A stretch of DNA of 13,585 nt, from assembly GCA_903921665.1 (NCBI GenBank), contig CAIXQT010000071.1, forward strand, positions 1 to 13,585, written 5' to 3'. This DNA comes from an uncultured Opitutia bacterium (GTDB lineage Bacteria > Verrucomicrobiota > Verrucomicrobiia > Opitutales > UBA953). Below the pieces are notes generated by a model. That model saw nothing but the letters and a program-made list of their open reading frames with translations. It did not search any database and had not been told where the DNA came from. This document shows positions 7,304 to 13,585 of the stretch, one piece after another. The number at the start of each line of letters is the position of its first letter. Position 1 is the first letter of the stretch. A program made the translations under genes and the position numbers.

Positions 7304-8763
7304 ACTGCAACGACCGTCAATTCCTCGGACTGGATCAGGCCACGAAAATGGCCCTATCCCGCCGCACCTTCATCAAGGGTTCCGCCGGCGGCATCGGCCT
7401 CGCCGCGCTGGGCTCGCTGATCGGCACGCCGGCCTTCGCGGCGAATCCCGGCTTGGGCTTCCCGAACTTCAAACCGAAGGCGAAACGGATCATCTACCTC
7501 TTCCAGTCCGGCGCGCCGTCGCAGATGGATCTTTTCGATCCGAAGCCGCAGCTGGAAGCGATGCGTGGCAAGGACCTGCCTGACTCCATCCGCAAGGGCC
7601 AGCGCCTGACGACGATGACCTCAGGTCAGAAAAACTTCCCGGTCGCGCCTTCGATCTTCAAATTCAAGCAGCACGGCCAGTCCGGGGCGTGGTTCAGCGA
7701 ACTGATGCCCCACATGTCGGCGAAAGCCGACGAATGGTGCGTCGTCCGCGCGATGCACACGGAAGCGATCAACCATGACCCGGCCATTACGTTCATGCAG
7801 ACCGGCAGTCAGCTGGCCGGCCGACCGAGCATCGGCTCCTGGTCCGCCTACGGCCTCGGTAGCGAAAACGCCGACCTTCCCGCCTACGTGGTGATGACGT
7901 CCTTCGGCAGTGGTCGTCCCGACGACCAGCCGCTCTACGACCGCCTCTGGGGCGCAGGCTTCCTTCCTTCCAAGCTCCAAGGGGTGAAGCTCCGGAACAA
8001 AGGCGAACGAGTACTCTACCTGAAAGATCCCGAAGGCATCCCCCGCGAAGTCAGGCGCGAACAGCTCGACGAGCTCGCCGAACTGAATAATCAGCGCCAC
8101 GGCGTGCTGGGCGACCCAGAGATTCAGACCCGCATCTCGCAGTATGAGATGGCCTTCCGCATGCAGACCAGCGTCCCCGACCTGCTCGACCTGTCCAAGG
8201 AACCGCAGCATGTGCTCGACCTCTACGGACCCGACGTGAAGCGCCCTGGCTCTTACGCCTCCAACTGCCTGCTCGCCCGCCGCCTCTGCGAACGCGATGT
8301 CCGCTTCGTCCAGCTCTTCCACATGGGCTGGGATCACCACGGCGGCCTGCCCAAGGCCATCAAGGGCCAGTGCAACGACACCGACCAAGCTACGGCTGGA
8401 CTCCTCACCGACCTCAAGCAACGCGGACTGCTTGATGATACGCTGGTGGTCTGGGGCGGCGAATTCGGCCGCACGACCTACTCGCAAGGCTCCCTCACGG
8501 AGACCAACTACGGTCGGGACCACCACCCCCGCTGCTTCACGGTCCTGATGGCCGGCGCCGGCGTCAACAAGGGTACGACCTACGGCGAGACCGACGACTT
8601 CAGCTACAACATCGTCAAGGACGGCGTCCACGTGCACGACCTCAACGCGACGATCCTGCACCTGATGGGCGTCGAGCATACCCGCCTGACCTATCGTCAC
8701 CAAGGCCGTGACTTCCGCCTCACCGACATCCACGGCGAAGTCGTGAAGAAGCTCCTGGCCTGA
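7300..8763 (+). CDS. DUF1501 protein, Tat-exported (second copy)
   Basis: This is a 487-residue DUF1501 family protein (AlkP-superfamily-like, reaction unknown). I chose the ATG at 7300, which overlaps the upstream TGA as ATGA. An earlier in-frame ATG at 7246 lies inside the preceding gene and would add residues before the signal. The Tat signal is R21-R22 in SRRTFIKGSAGG, with probable cleavage after AFA at residue 47. Family motifs are SGAPSQMDLFDPKP (70-83), EAINHDPA, FRMQTSVPDLLDL, MGWDHHGG, WGGEFGRTTYSQG from W385, GRDHH at 405-409 and HVHDLNATILHLMGVEH. It keeps the PSQxD version of the first motif, whereas the 552-1988 copy has PPHxE, so the two belong to different subfamilies. It is the last gene of its operon and converges on the sulfatase gene 48 bases downstream. 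Confidence 0.95.
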   Translation: MNCNDRQFLGLDQATKMALSRRTFIKGSAGGIGLAALGSLIGTPAFAANPGLGFPNFKPKAKRIIYLFQSGAPSQMDLFDPKPQLEAMRGKDLPDSIRKGQRLTTMTSGQKNFPVAPSIFKFKQHGQSGAWFSELMPHMSAKADEWCVVRAMHTEAINHDPAITFMQTGSQLAGRPSIGSWSAYGLGSENADLPAYVVMTSFGSGRPDDQPLYDRLWGAGFLPSKLQGVKLRNKGERVLYLKDPEGIPREVRREQLDELAELNNQRHGVLGDPEIQTRISQYEMAFRMQTSVPDLLDLSKEPQHVLDLYGPDVKRPGSYASNCLLARRLCERDVRFVQLFHMGWDHHGGLPKAIKGQCNDTDQATAGLLTDLKQRGLLDDTLVVWGGEFGRTTYSQGSLTETNYGRDHHPRCFTVLMAGAGVNKGTTYGETDDFSYNIVKDGVHVHDLNATILHLMGVEHTRLTYRHQGRDFRLTDIHGEVVKKLLA

Positions 8764-8773
8764 ACATAGAGCA

Positions 8774-8801
8774 GGAGCAAAGGCATCAAAGCCTATGCTC
8801 C
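8774..8801. terminator. Hairpin between convergent genes, possible bidirectional terminator
   Basis: GGAGCA (8774-8779) pairs with TGCTCC (8796-8801). After one A/A mismatch, AGGC (8781-8784) pairs with GCCT (8791-8794) around the loop ATCAAA. It sits in the 48-base gap between the DUF1501 stop and the sulfatase stop, where a shared terminator is expected. No T-run follows on either strand, so if it terminates it does so without a classical U-tract. Confidence 0.45.
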
Positions 8802-8811
8802 ATACTCCGGC

Positions 8812-10323
8812 TTACCGCCCGACCTGCTGCTGATAAAGCACCTTGAAGGGATTCTCGGCCGGGCCGGCGACGTTCTCGTTGACCATCATCGGGCGGCATT
8901 CCTTCCACCAGGCATCATGCTTGGCGATCAGGTCGGCGACGACTTCCGGGTGCTGCGCGGCGACATCGGTGGTCTCACCGTAATCGGCGCTGAGATCGAA
9001 GAGCTGCCAATTGGCAGGTGTCGGCTCGAAATCGGCCGGAGACTGCTGGGCCTTCTTGGCTGCCTTGGCCTTCGTCTTCTTGGCCGCCCCCTTGGCGCCA
9101 GGCTTAGCGAACGAGGCGGATGACACCAGATGCCAACGGGCGGTACGCACGCTGGTCTCAGCATACTTACCGACCTCTGGATCGACGCCTTTGACCATGT
9201 TACCCCAGCGGCCGAGGTGCGTGACAAGCACGCGGTCCGGCCAGCCGATATCCTCGCCGACCTTGGCCCGTAGCAGCGGCACCAGGCTGCGCCCTTCGAT
9301 CTGCGACTTCATCTGCTCCGAGGCCGGGGTACCGGTGAGCTCAAGGATCGTCGGAGCGAAATCAACATGGGCGGCGAGTGCTTTGACGTCCGCCGGAATG
9401 AACTGTCCCGGCAGTCGCCAAAAGGACATGGCACGGATGCCGCCCATGAAAGGGGTACCCTTCTGGGCCCGCATACCGGCGTTGAAGACCTTGGTGCCGG
9501 CGGTGCCGCCGTTATCATTCATGAAGATCACGAGCGTGTCCTTGGCGATGCCCAGCGTTTCGACCTTGGCCATCAGTTGGCCGACGTTCTGGTCGATGTT
9601 ATGGATCATGCCGAAGAAGTTCTCGGTGTCCTTGCCAAGTCCTTTGCCTTCATAGAGCGCAGCATCTTCCGGTCGGGCGTTATAAGGACCGTGGGGAGCA
9701 TTCGTGGCGATGTAGGCGTAAAACGGACGCTTGGCCGCGGCCTCGCCTTCGATCCACTTGGCGGCCTGCTTGAAGAACTCATCGGTGCAATAGCCAGAAG
9801 TCTTCACGAACTTGCCGTTATGCAGGAGCGTGGGGCCGTAGTAAGAATTGCCAGGGACGTCTCCACAGCTGCCAGGATACGACTGGCCGATGCCGCCGGC
9901 GCCATGGATATAGACCTCGTCGAATCCCCGCTTGTTCGGCTGATACTCGGCTTCGTCGCCGAGATGCCACTTGCCGAAGATGCCCGTGCGGTAGCCGCCT
10001 TTTTGGAGCTGCTGGGTCAGCGTGACCGCGCCCAACGCCATGCGCTCGCGCTCCAGGATGGTATGGGTGATGCCGTTCTTGAACTCATGTCGGCCGGTCA
10101 GCAAGGCGCTGCGGGTCGGCGAACAGGTCGGCGAAACCTGGAAATCGGTGAAGCGCACGCTTTCGGAGCGAAGCTTGTCCAGGTTCGGGGTCTTGAGGAC
10201 GGGATTACCATGCGCGCCAAGGTCGCCGTAGCCCTGGTCATCGGTAAGGATGAAGATGATGTTAGGCCGCTCAGCCGCCAGCGAAAGCAGTGAGCAAAGG
10301 AGAAGTCCGGCAAGCAGTCTCAT
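8812..10323 (-). CDS. Secreted S1-family sulfatase (arylsulfatase type)
   Basis: This 503-residue protein is predicted to hydrolyse sulfate esters, probably on a glycan, outside the cytoplasm. The signal peptide is MRLLAGLLLCSLLSLAA, with the mature protein from about E18. Active-site elements are D28-D29 in FILTDDQGYGD, the formylglycine cassette C67-S-P-T-R71 (CSPTRSALLTGR, Cys type), GKWHLG with K118 and H120, APHGP with H211, D270-N271 in FMNDNGG, and K288. These are the residues expected of an S1 sulfatase, so it should be active after Cys-to-formylglycine maturation; no maturase gene is in the window. I preferred the ATG at 10323 to a GTG at 10335 because it begins the signal peptide directly. 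An unusual Lys/Ala-rich segment (about 9047-9106) interrupts the C-terminal subdomain. The gene is last in the minus-strand group, 44 bases after the methyltransferase stop. The substrate cannot be told. Confidence 0.95.
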   Translation of the reverse strand: MRLLAGLLLCSLLSLAAERPNIIFILTDDQGYGDLGAHGNPVLKTPNLDKLRSESVRFTDFQVSPTCSPTRSALLTGRHEFKNGITHTILERERMALGAVTLTQQLQKGGYRTGIFGKWHLGDEAEYQPNKRGFDEVYIHGAGGIGQSYPGSCGDVPGNSYYGPTLLHNGKFVKTSGYCTDEFFKQAAKWIEGEAAAKRPFYAYIATNAPHGPYNARPEDAALYEGKGLGKDTENFFGMIHNIDQNVGQLMAKVETLGIAKDTLVIFMNDNGGTAGTKVFNAGMRAQKGTPFMGGIRAMSFWRLPGQFIPADVKALAAHVDFAPTILELTGTPASEQMKSQIEGRSLVPLLRAKVGEDIGWPDRVLVTHLGRWGNMVKGVDPEVGKYAETSVRTARWHLVSSASFAKPGAKGAAKKTKAKAAKKAQQSPADFEPTPANWQLFDLSADYGETTDVAAQHPEVVADLIAKHDAWWKECRPMMVNENVAGPAENPFKVLYQQQVGR

Positions 10324-10367
10324 GGGGGTGAGCACACGATGGGCCCGGGGCGATGGAACGCAATCCC

Positions 10368-11174
10368 TCAGCCCGGACGCTTGGTCAGCTTGAACGACCG
10401 ATAACTCATCTCACCGCTCAGGGCGTCGCGGTATAATCTCGAGCCTTTGACACCGGCGAAATCCAAGGCGAGCGCCTGCAGGAAACCCGGCAAGGCCTGC
10501 TTTACCATGGCCGCATAACGAGGCGTATTGAGTTCCATCCCACGAATGACCTCCGGATTGATGAGTCGCATCTCGTCGAGCCGGAGCTGCGGGTGCTTGG
10601 CCAAGGCGGCCACCCACTCGTCCACGCCGTTACGATAACGGAGATCGGCGTGGCGGAACCGTCCGGCAGGCTTCAGGACGCGGGCGACCTCCTCCACGAA
10701 ACCAGGGAAATCAGGGTAGCAATGCGAAGCCTCCACGTTGACGACCACGTCGAAGCTGGCATCCGGGAAAGGCAGCTTCTGCGCATCACCGACCTGAAAG
10801 CGCAGTCCCGCAACCCGATGTCGGGCCTCGGCATGCCGGATTGCCTCCGGATTGAGATCCATGCCGACATACTCCGCGGGCTGATAAGTACGGGTGAAAT
10901 ACGAAGCTCCGCCGCCATGCCCGCAGCTGACCTCCAGCACACGCAAGCCGCGCAGCTCGACGCCGCCGCGGACATGCTCATACAACTGGATGTTCGGACG
11001 GTTAGGCTCATCGACCGCCGAAAGCGCCAAAGGCGCCGCCGCCTCTTCCTGGAAAGCGTAATTCAAGAAATCGACGCCTTGCGCCCGGACGCGTCGCGTG
11101 AAGAACGGATACCACCACGCCCACAGCTTCTGGCGAAGCTTAGGTCGGACGAGGATCTCTTCGATGAGTCCCAT
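10368..11174 (-). CDS. Class I SAM methyltransferase, Rv2952-like
   Basis: This 268-residue protein is a Rossmann-fold SAM-dependent methyltransferase. Motif I is VLEVSCGHGGGASYF (from residue 79), the ribose-binding acid is D106 in VGMDLNPEAI, then GDAQKLPFPDASFD (129-142) and VNVEASHCYPDF (146-156). The N-terminal WYPFFTR, NYAFQEE and DEPNRPNIQLYEH stretches and the C-terminal GEMSYRSFKLTK resemble, from memory of that sequence, the mycobacterial phthiotriol/phenolphthiotriol dimycocerosates methyltransferase (Rv2952), an O-methyltransferase acting on a lipid. In a bacterium without those lipids the substrate must differ, so only the family is claimed. Its start overlaps the SMUG1 stop by one base (TGATG), pointing to translational coupling. 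No signal peptide is seen, so it is cytoplasmic or at the inner membrane face. Confidence 0.9.
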   Translation of the reverse strand: MGLIEEILVRPKLRQKLWAWWYPFFTRRVRAQGVDFLNYAFQEEAAAPLALSAVDEPNRPNIQLYEHVRGGVELRGLRVLEVSCGHGGGASYFTRTYQPAEYVGMDLNPEAIRHAEARHRVAGLRFQVGDAQKLPFPDASFDVVVNVEASHCYPDFPGFVEEVARVLKPAGRFRHADLRYRNGVDEWVAALAKHPQLRLDEMRLINPEVIRGMELNTPRYAAMVKQALPGFLQALALDFAGVKGSRLYRDALSGEMSYRSFKLTKRPG

Positions 11175-11902
11175 CAGGACCAGACCCCCTGCTCGACCAA
11201 GGCCTTCGTCGCCGCCGGCGACCAGCCGCGGTTGGCGACCGGATTCGCGGGACTTGGATGAGGCACCTTCGCGTACTTGACCAGCAGTCCGTCCAAGGCC
11301 TCGCGTGCTCGCGTCTCAGCGTAACCGCCGACGCCGACGACGGTGCTGACGCCGAGCGTCTCGACCATCACGCGGAGCAGCTTGTCGCATTCCTTGTTCA
11401 CCGGCGCCATGACTTCGTTCGGCAATTCCTCGGGGATGACGTTGCGACCTTGCTTGGTGTTCTCAAGGAACAGCAGCGGACAGTAGTTATGGACAAGGTG
11501 GTCGGCGAAGAAAGCCTCCGCCTGACCGAAACGTTCCTGGAAAAGTCCCCACAGGCGGCGACCGCTCACCTCGGAGCGATGGCAGGCGAAGCCGGTGACC
11601 TTCTTGCCCGGATGCTCCTTCTCGGGACGCCCGACCGGCATCTCCAGCCCCATCCAGTCGCGGACGGCGGCGATCTCGCCGAACGGCACGCCGGTCTGGG
11701 CCATGCCGAACGGTCCGGGATTCATGCCCAGGAATAGCACCTTCTTCGGTCCGTTCGCCGCATACCGACGCAAGTAGGCCTCGTGCGAGGCCCAGGCGTA
11801 GTCCAGCGGTTGGTAGACGAAATCCGCCGGCGTCGGAAACGAACGGCCTGCCAGGGCTTTCCGTAACGCGATCGTCGCTCGGATGACTGGTTCGGCAGAC
11901 AT
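11174..11902 (-). CDS. SMUG1-type uracil-DNA glycosylase
   Basis: This 242-residue protein (ATG at 11902) belongs to the SMUG1 branch (family 3) of uracil-DNA glycosylases, which excise uracil and oxidised pyrimidines from DNA in base excision repair. Motif 1 is GMNPGPFGMAQTGVPFGE (from G59, with N61 at the position of the catalytic Asn), as I recall it in animal SMUG1. Motif 2 is HPSPANPVANRGW with H215. Also present are FACHRSEVSGRRLWG, the DNA-intercalation region of the family, and NYCPLLFLE. The frame is open far upstream on this strand, but that extension (to 12760) lies antisense to speA and has no signal or domain, so the start at MSAEP is preferred. It is the first gene of the minus-strand group. 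SMUG1 is uncommon in bacteria compared with Ung. Confidence 0.94.
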   Translation of the reverse strand: MSAEPVIRATIALRKALAGRSFPTPADFVYQPLDYAWASHEAYLRRYAANGPKKVLFLGMNPGPFGMAQTGVPFGEIAAVRDWMGLEMPVGRPEKEHPGKKVTGFACHRSEVSGRRLWGLFQERFGQAEAFFADHLVHNYCPLLFLENTKQGRNVIPEELPNEVMAPVNKECDKLLRVMVETLGVSTVVGVGGYAETRAREALDGLLVKYAKVPHPSPANPVANRGWSPAATKALVEQGVWS

Positions 11903-12013
11903 GAGGTCAGACAATCGCCCGCGGTCGGCGGGTCGAGCCGTAAGCCGCCCGGCGAGGCGAGATTTCCCCTTGCGCTTCCCCCCGCAGGATAAAAAGTCCA
12001 CCTCCCTACCGAC
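11903..12013. promoter_or_regulatory. Divergent intergenic region, SMUG1 / speA
   Basis: These 111 bases should contain both divergent promoters. On the plus strand GATAAAAA (11988-11995) is the only AT-rich -10-like patch. TTGCGC (11970-11975) is too close for a normal -35 and TTTCCC (11963-11968) is weak. No Shine-Dalgarno lies just before the speA GTG; instead CCACCTCCC (11998-12006) resembles the anti-Shine-Dalgarno itself. No convincing hairpin or operator was found. Confidence 0.3.
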
Positions 12014-13585
12014 GTGAGCAAACCGCAGCCCTGGACTACCAAAGACGCCGAAGAATACTACGGCTTCAAACGATGGGGAGGTAACAACTTCTCCGTGGAC
12101 CCTCAGGGCCACCTGTGCGTGCACCCGAAAGGCGACCACCGGAAGATCCGCATCACGGACATCGTCAAGGAAGTCGAAGCCTCCGGCCTGAAGCCGCCGC
12201 TCACGATTCGCGTCCAGGACCTGCTCCGCAACCGCGTGACGCAGATCAACGAAGCTTTCCGCAGCGCGATCAAGGAGGAGGACTACGACGGTCGCTACCG
12301 CGGCGTCTTCCCGATCAAGGTCAACCAGCTCCGCGAAGTCGTCGAAGAGATCCTCGACGCCGGCGAAGAATACGATTTCGGCCTCGAAGCCGGTTCCAAG
12401 CCCGAGCTGATCATCGCCCTCGCCCTCCTGGAGAACCGCAAGGCCCTCCTGATCTGCAACGGTTACAAGGACGAGGAATACATCGAGCTCGCCCTCATGG
12501 GTCGCCGCCTCGGCAAGCAGACCATCATCGTCGTCGAACAGCTCTCCGAAATCGACGCGATCATCCGCATCGCCCGCCGCATGGGCGTGCAGCCCCACAT
12601 CGGCCTGCGCGTCAAGCTCACCACGGCCGGCGAAGGCAAGTGGGCCGACAGCACCGGCGAGAACGCGAAGTTCGGCCTGACGGCCTCCGAGATCGTCGAG
12701 GTCGCCCAGCGCCTGACGAAGGCGAAGATGAAGGACTCCCTCCGCCTGGTCCACTTCCACATCGGCTCACAGGTCCCGAACATCGGCACGATCAAGAAGG
12801 CCGTGGTCGAGGCCACCCGCTTCTACTGCGAACTGAAGCGCATGGGCTTCCCGATGGGTCTCCTCGACGTCGGCGGCGGCCTGGGCATCGACTACGATGG
12901 CAGCCGCTCGGCCTACGAGTCTTCCATGAACTACAGCATGGAAGTCTATGCCCGCGACGTGGTCGCCAACATCAAGCAGATCTGCGAGGAGAGCAAGGTG
13001 GAGCTCCCCGACATCGTCTCGGAGTCCGGCCGCGCGCTCGTCGCCCCCCACTCGATCCTGATCTTCGAAGCAGTCGACCGCATCACCCGCGACGACGGCA
13101 AGGTCGACACTTCCAAGGGCAAGACCCACCAGCTGATCAAGGAGCTGGAATCCATCCGCAAGAACAAGCGGAAGTTCGACCCGCTCGAACGCTACCACGA
13201 CGCCAAGGAAAAGCGCGAAGAAGCCCACGCCCGCTTCAGCCTAGGTAACCTGCGCCTCGAAGAACGCGCCGCCGCCGACCGCCTCTTCTGGGACATCTGC
13301 CGCCAGATACGCGAAGACCTCAAGGATTCCGCCGACGTCCCGGACGAACTCGCCCGCCTCGACTCGATGCTGGCCGAACAGTACGTCTGCAACTTCTCCG
13401 TCTTCCAGTCGCTGCTCGACCACTGGGCCCTCGATCAGCTCTTCCCGATCGCCCCGATCCACCGCCTCAACGAACGCCCGACGGTCCAGGCGACGCTCGT
13501 CGACATCACCTGCGACTCCGACGGCAAGGTCGACGACTTCATCGACCTCGAAGACGTCCGCAAGACCCTCGCCCTCCACCCCTTC
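12014..13585 (+). CDS. speA: Biosynthetic arginine decarboxylase SpeA, 3' end cut off
   Basis: SpeA is a PLP enzyme that converts arginine to agmatine and CO2, the first step of the agmatine route to putrescine and spermidine. The frame opens at GTG 12014, with an in-frame TAA at 11990-11992 just upstream and no internal start before clearly conserved sequence, so GTG is the best start. It begins WTTKDAEEYYGFKRWG, typical of the family. The 524 codons present run to the window edge; the family is usually about 630-660 residues, so roughly 110-130 are missing. The PLP lysine is K102 in GVFPIKVNQ, HFHIGSQ starts at H247, the phosphate-binding GGG is at 287-289 (LDVGGGLGIDYDGS), and SESGRALVAPH follows. 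C500 in DITCDSDG is the second-barrel active-site Cys contributed across the dimer. The typical helical insert (about 365-460) is present. It reads away from the SMUG1 gene. Confidence 0.95.
   Translation, partial: MSKPQPWTTKDAEEYYGFKRWGGNNFSVDPQGHLCVHPKGDHRKIRITDIVKEVEASGLKPPLTIRVQDLLRNRVTQINEAFRSAIKEEDYDGRYRGVFPIKVNQLREVVEEILDAGEEYDFGLEAGSKPELIIALALLENRKALLICNGYKDEEYIELALMGRRLGKQTIIVVEQLSEIDAIIRIARRMGVQPHIGLRVKLTTAGEGKWADSTGENAKFGLTASEIVEVAQRLTKAKMKDSLRLVHFHIGSQVPNIGTIKKAVVEATRFYCELKRMGFPMGLLDVGGGLGIDYDGSRSAYESSMNYSMEVYARDVVANIKQICEESKVELPDIVSESGRALVAPHSILIFEAVDRITRDDGKVDTSKGKTHQLIKELESIRKNKRKFDPLERYHDAKEKREEAHARFSLGNLRLEERAAADRLFWDICRQIREDLKDSADVPDELARLDSMLAEQYVCNFSVFQSLLDHWALDQLFPIAPIHRLNERPTVQATLVDITCDSDGKVDDFIDLEDVRKTLALHPF

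Noticed and set aside
7621..8733. 370-codon minus-strand frame opposite the second DUF1501 gene
   Set aside because: Antisense shadow in a GC-rich gene; composition biased and no family motif.
9367..10293. 308-codon plus-strand frame opposite the sulfatase
   Set aside because: The minus strand encodes a sulfatase with all active-site residues, so the plus frame is its mirror.
10338..10356. CGATGG direct repeat around GGGCCCGGGG upstream of the sulfatase
   Set aside because: Six-base repeats in a GC-rich 44-base gap are expected by chance, and no operator symmetry is visible.
11903..12760. N-terminal extension of the SMUG1 frame on the minus strand (286 more residues)
   Set aside because: It lies antisense to speA, whose sequence is strongly conserved. 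The extension shows no domain, and a good ATG with the expected SMUG1 length exists at 11902.
12115..13248. 377-codon plus-strand frame rich in Arg and Pro within speA
   Set aside because: Out of frame with speA; the RPRRR-type composition is what a shifted frame of GC-rich coding sequence gives.
1..13585. CRISPR array, tRNA/rRNA genes, insertion sequences or phage genes
   Set aside because: No regularly spaced repeats, transposase or integrase motifs, or RNA gene signatures were found by reading. Small non-coding RNAs cannot be excluded without covariance searches.

Overview
The window looks like chromosomal DNA from a GC-rich (about 60-65% by eye) Gram-negative bacterium of the PVC group. 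Verrucomicrobiota, possibly an Opitutales-type lineage, is my first guess, with Planctomycetota as the alternative. The basis is the clustering of families expanded in those phyla: PSC1/DUF1549/DUF1553, DUF1501, DUF1080 and an S1 sulfatase. A SMUG1-type uracil-DNA glycosylase sits nearby. No rRNA or tRNA gene, CRISPR array, insertion sequence or prophage gene was seen.

Layout. Positions 1-4063 (+) hold the end of a DUF1553 protein, a Tat-exported DUF1501 protein, a single-domain DUF1080 protein and a tandem two-domain DUF1080 protein, closed by a strong intrinsic terminator at 4084-4109. Positions 4169-8763 (+) hold a second, complete pair: a 1044-residue PSC1-DUF1549-DUF1553 protein with haem-type CxxCH motifs, overlapping by ATGA with a second Tat-exported DUF1501 protein. 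Converging on it is a minus-strand group, read in the order SMUG1 uracil-DNA glycosylase (11902-11174), Rv2952-like SAM methyltransferase (11174-10368) and secreted S1 sulfatase (10323-8812). A hairpin lies between the converging genes. Divergent from the SMUG1 gene, speA (biosynthetic arginine decarboxylase) starts with GTG at 12014 and runs off the right edge.

How the genes may work together. All exported products (DUF1553/PSD1, DUF1501, DUF1080, sulfatase) are predicted to act outside the cytoplasm. Together they suggest a locus for breakdown of a possibly sulfated polysaccharide or glycoside. DUF1080 proteins are now linked to cleavage of 3-keto-glycosides. The pairing here with c-type-cytochrome-like PSD1 proteins and AlkP-superfamily-like DUF1501 proteins makes an oxidative (3-keto) route an attractive but unproven idea. 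The glycosylase, methyltransferase and speA genes look like neighbouring housekeeping or accessory genes with no evident link to that pathway.

Notable non-coding structure includes a G-free, C-run-rich spacer between the two DUF1080 genes (G4/i-motif or Rho-loading candidate) and a near-perfect long Shine-Dalgarno in front of the first DUF1080 gene. Most other starts lack a visible Shine-Dalgarno.
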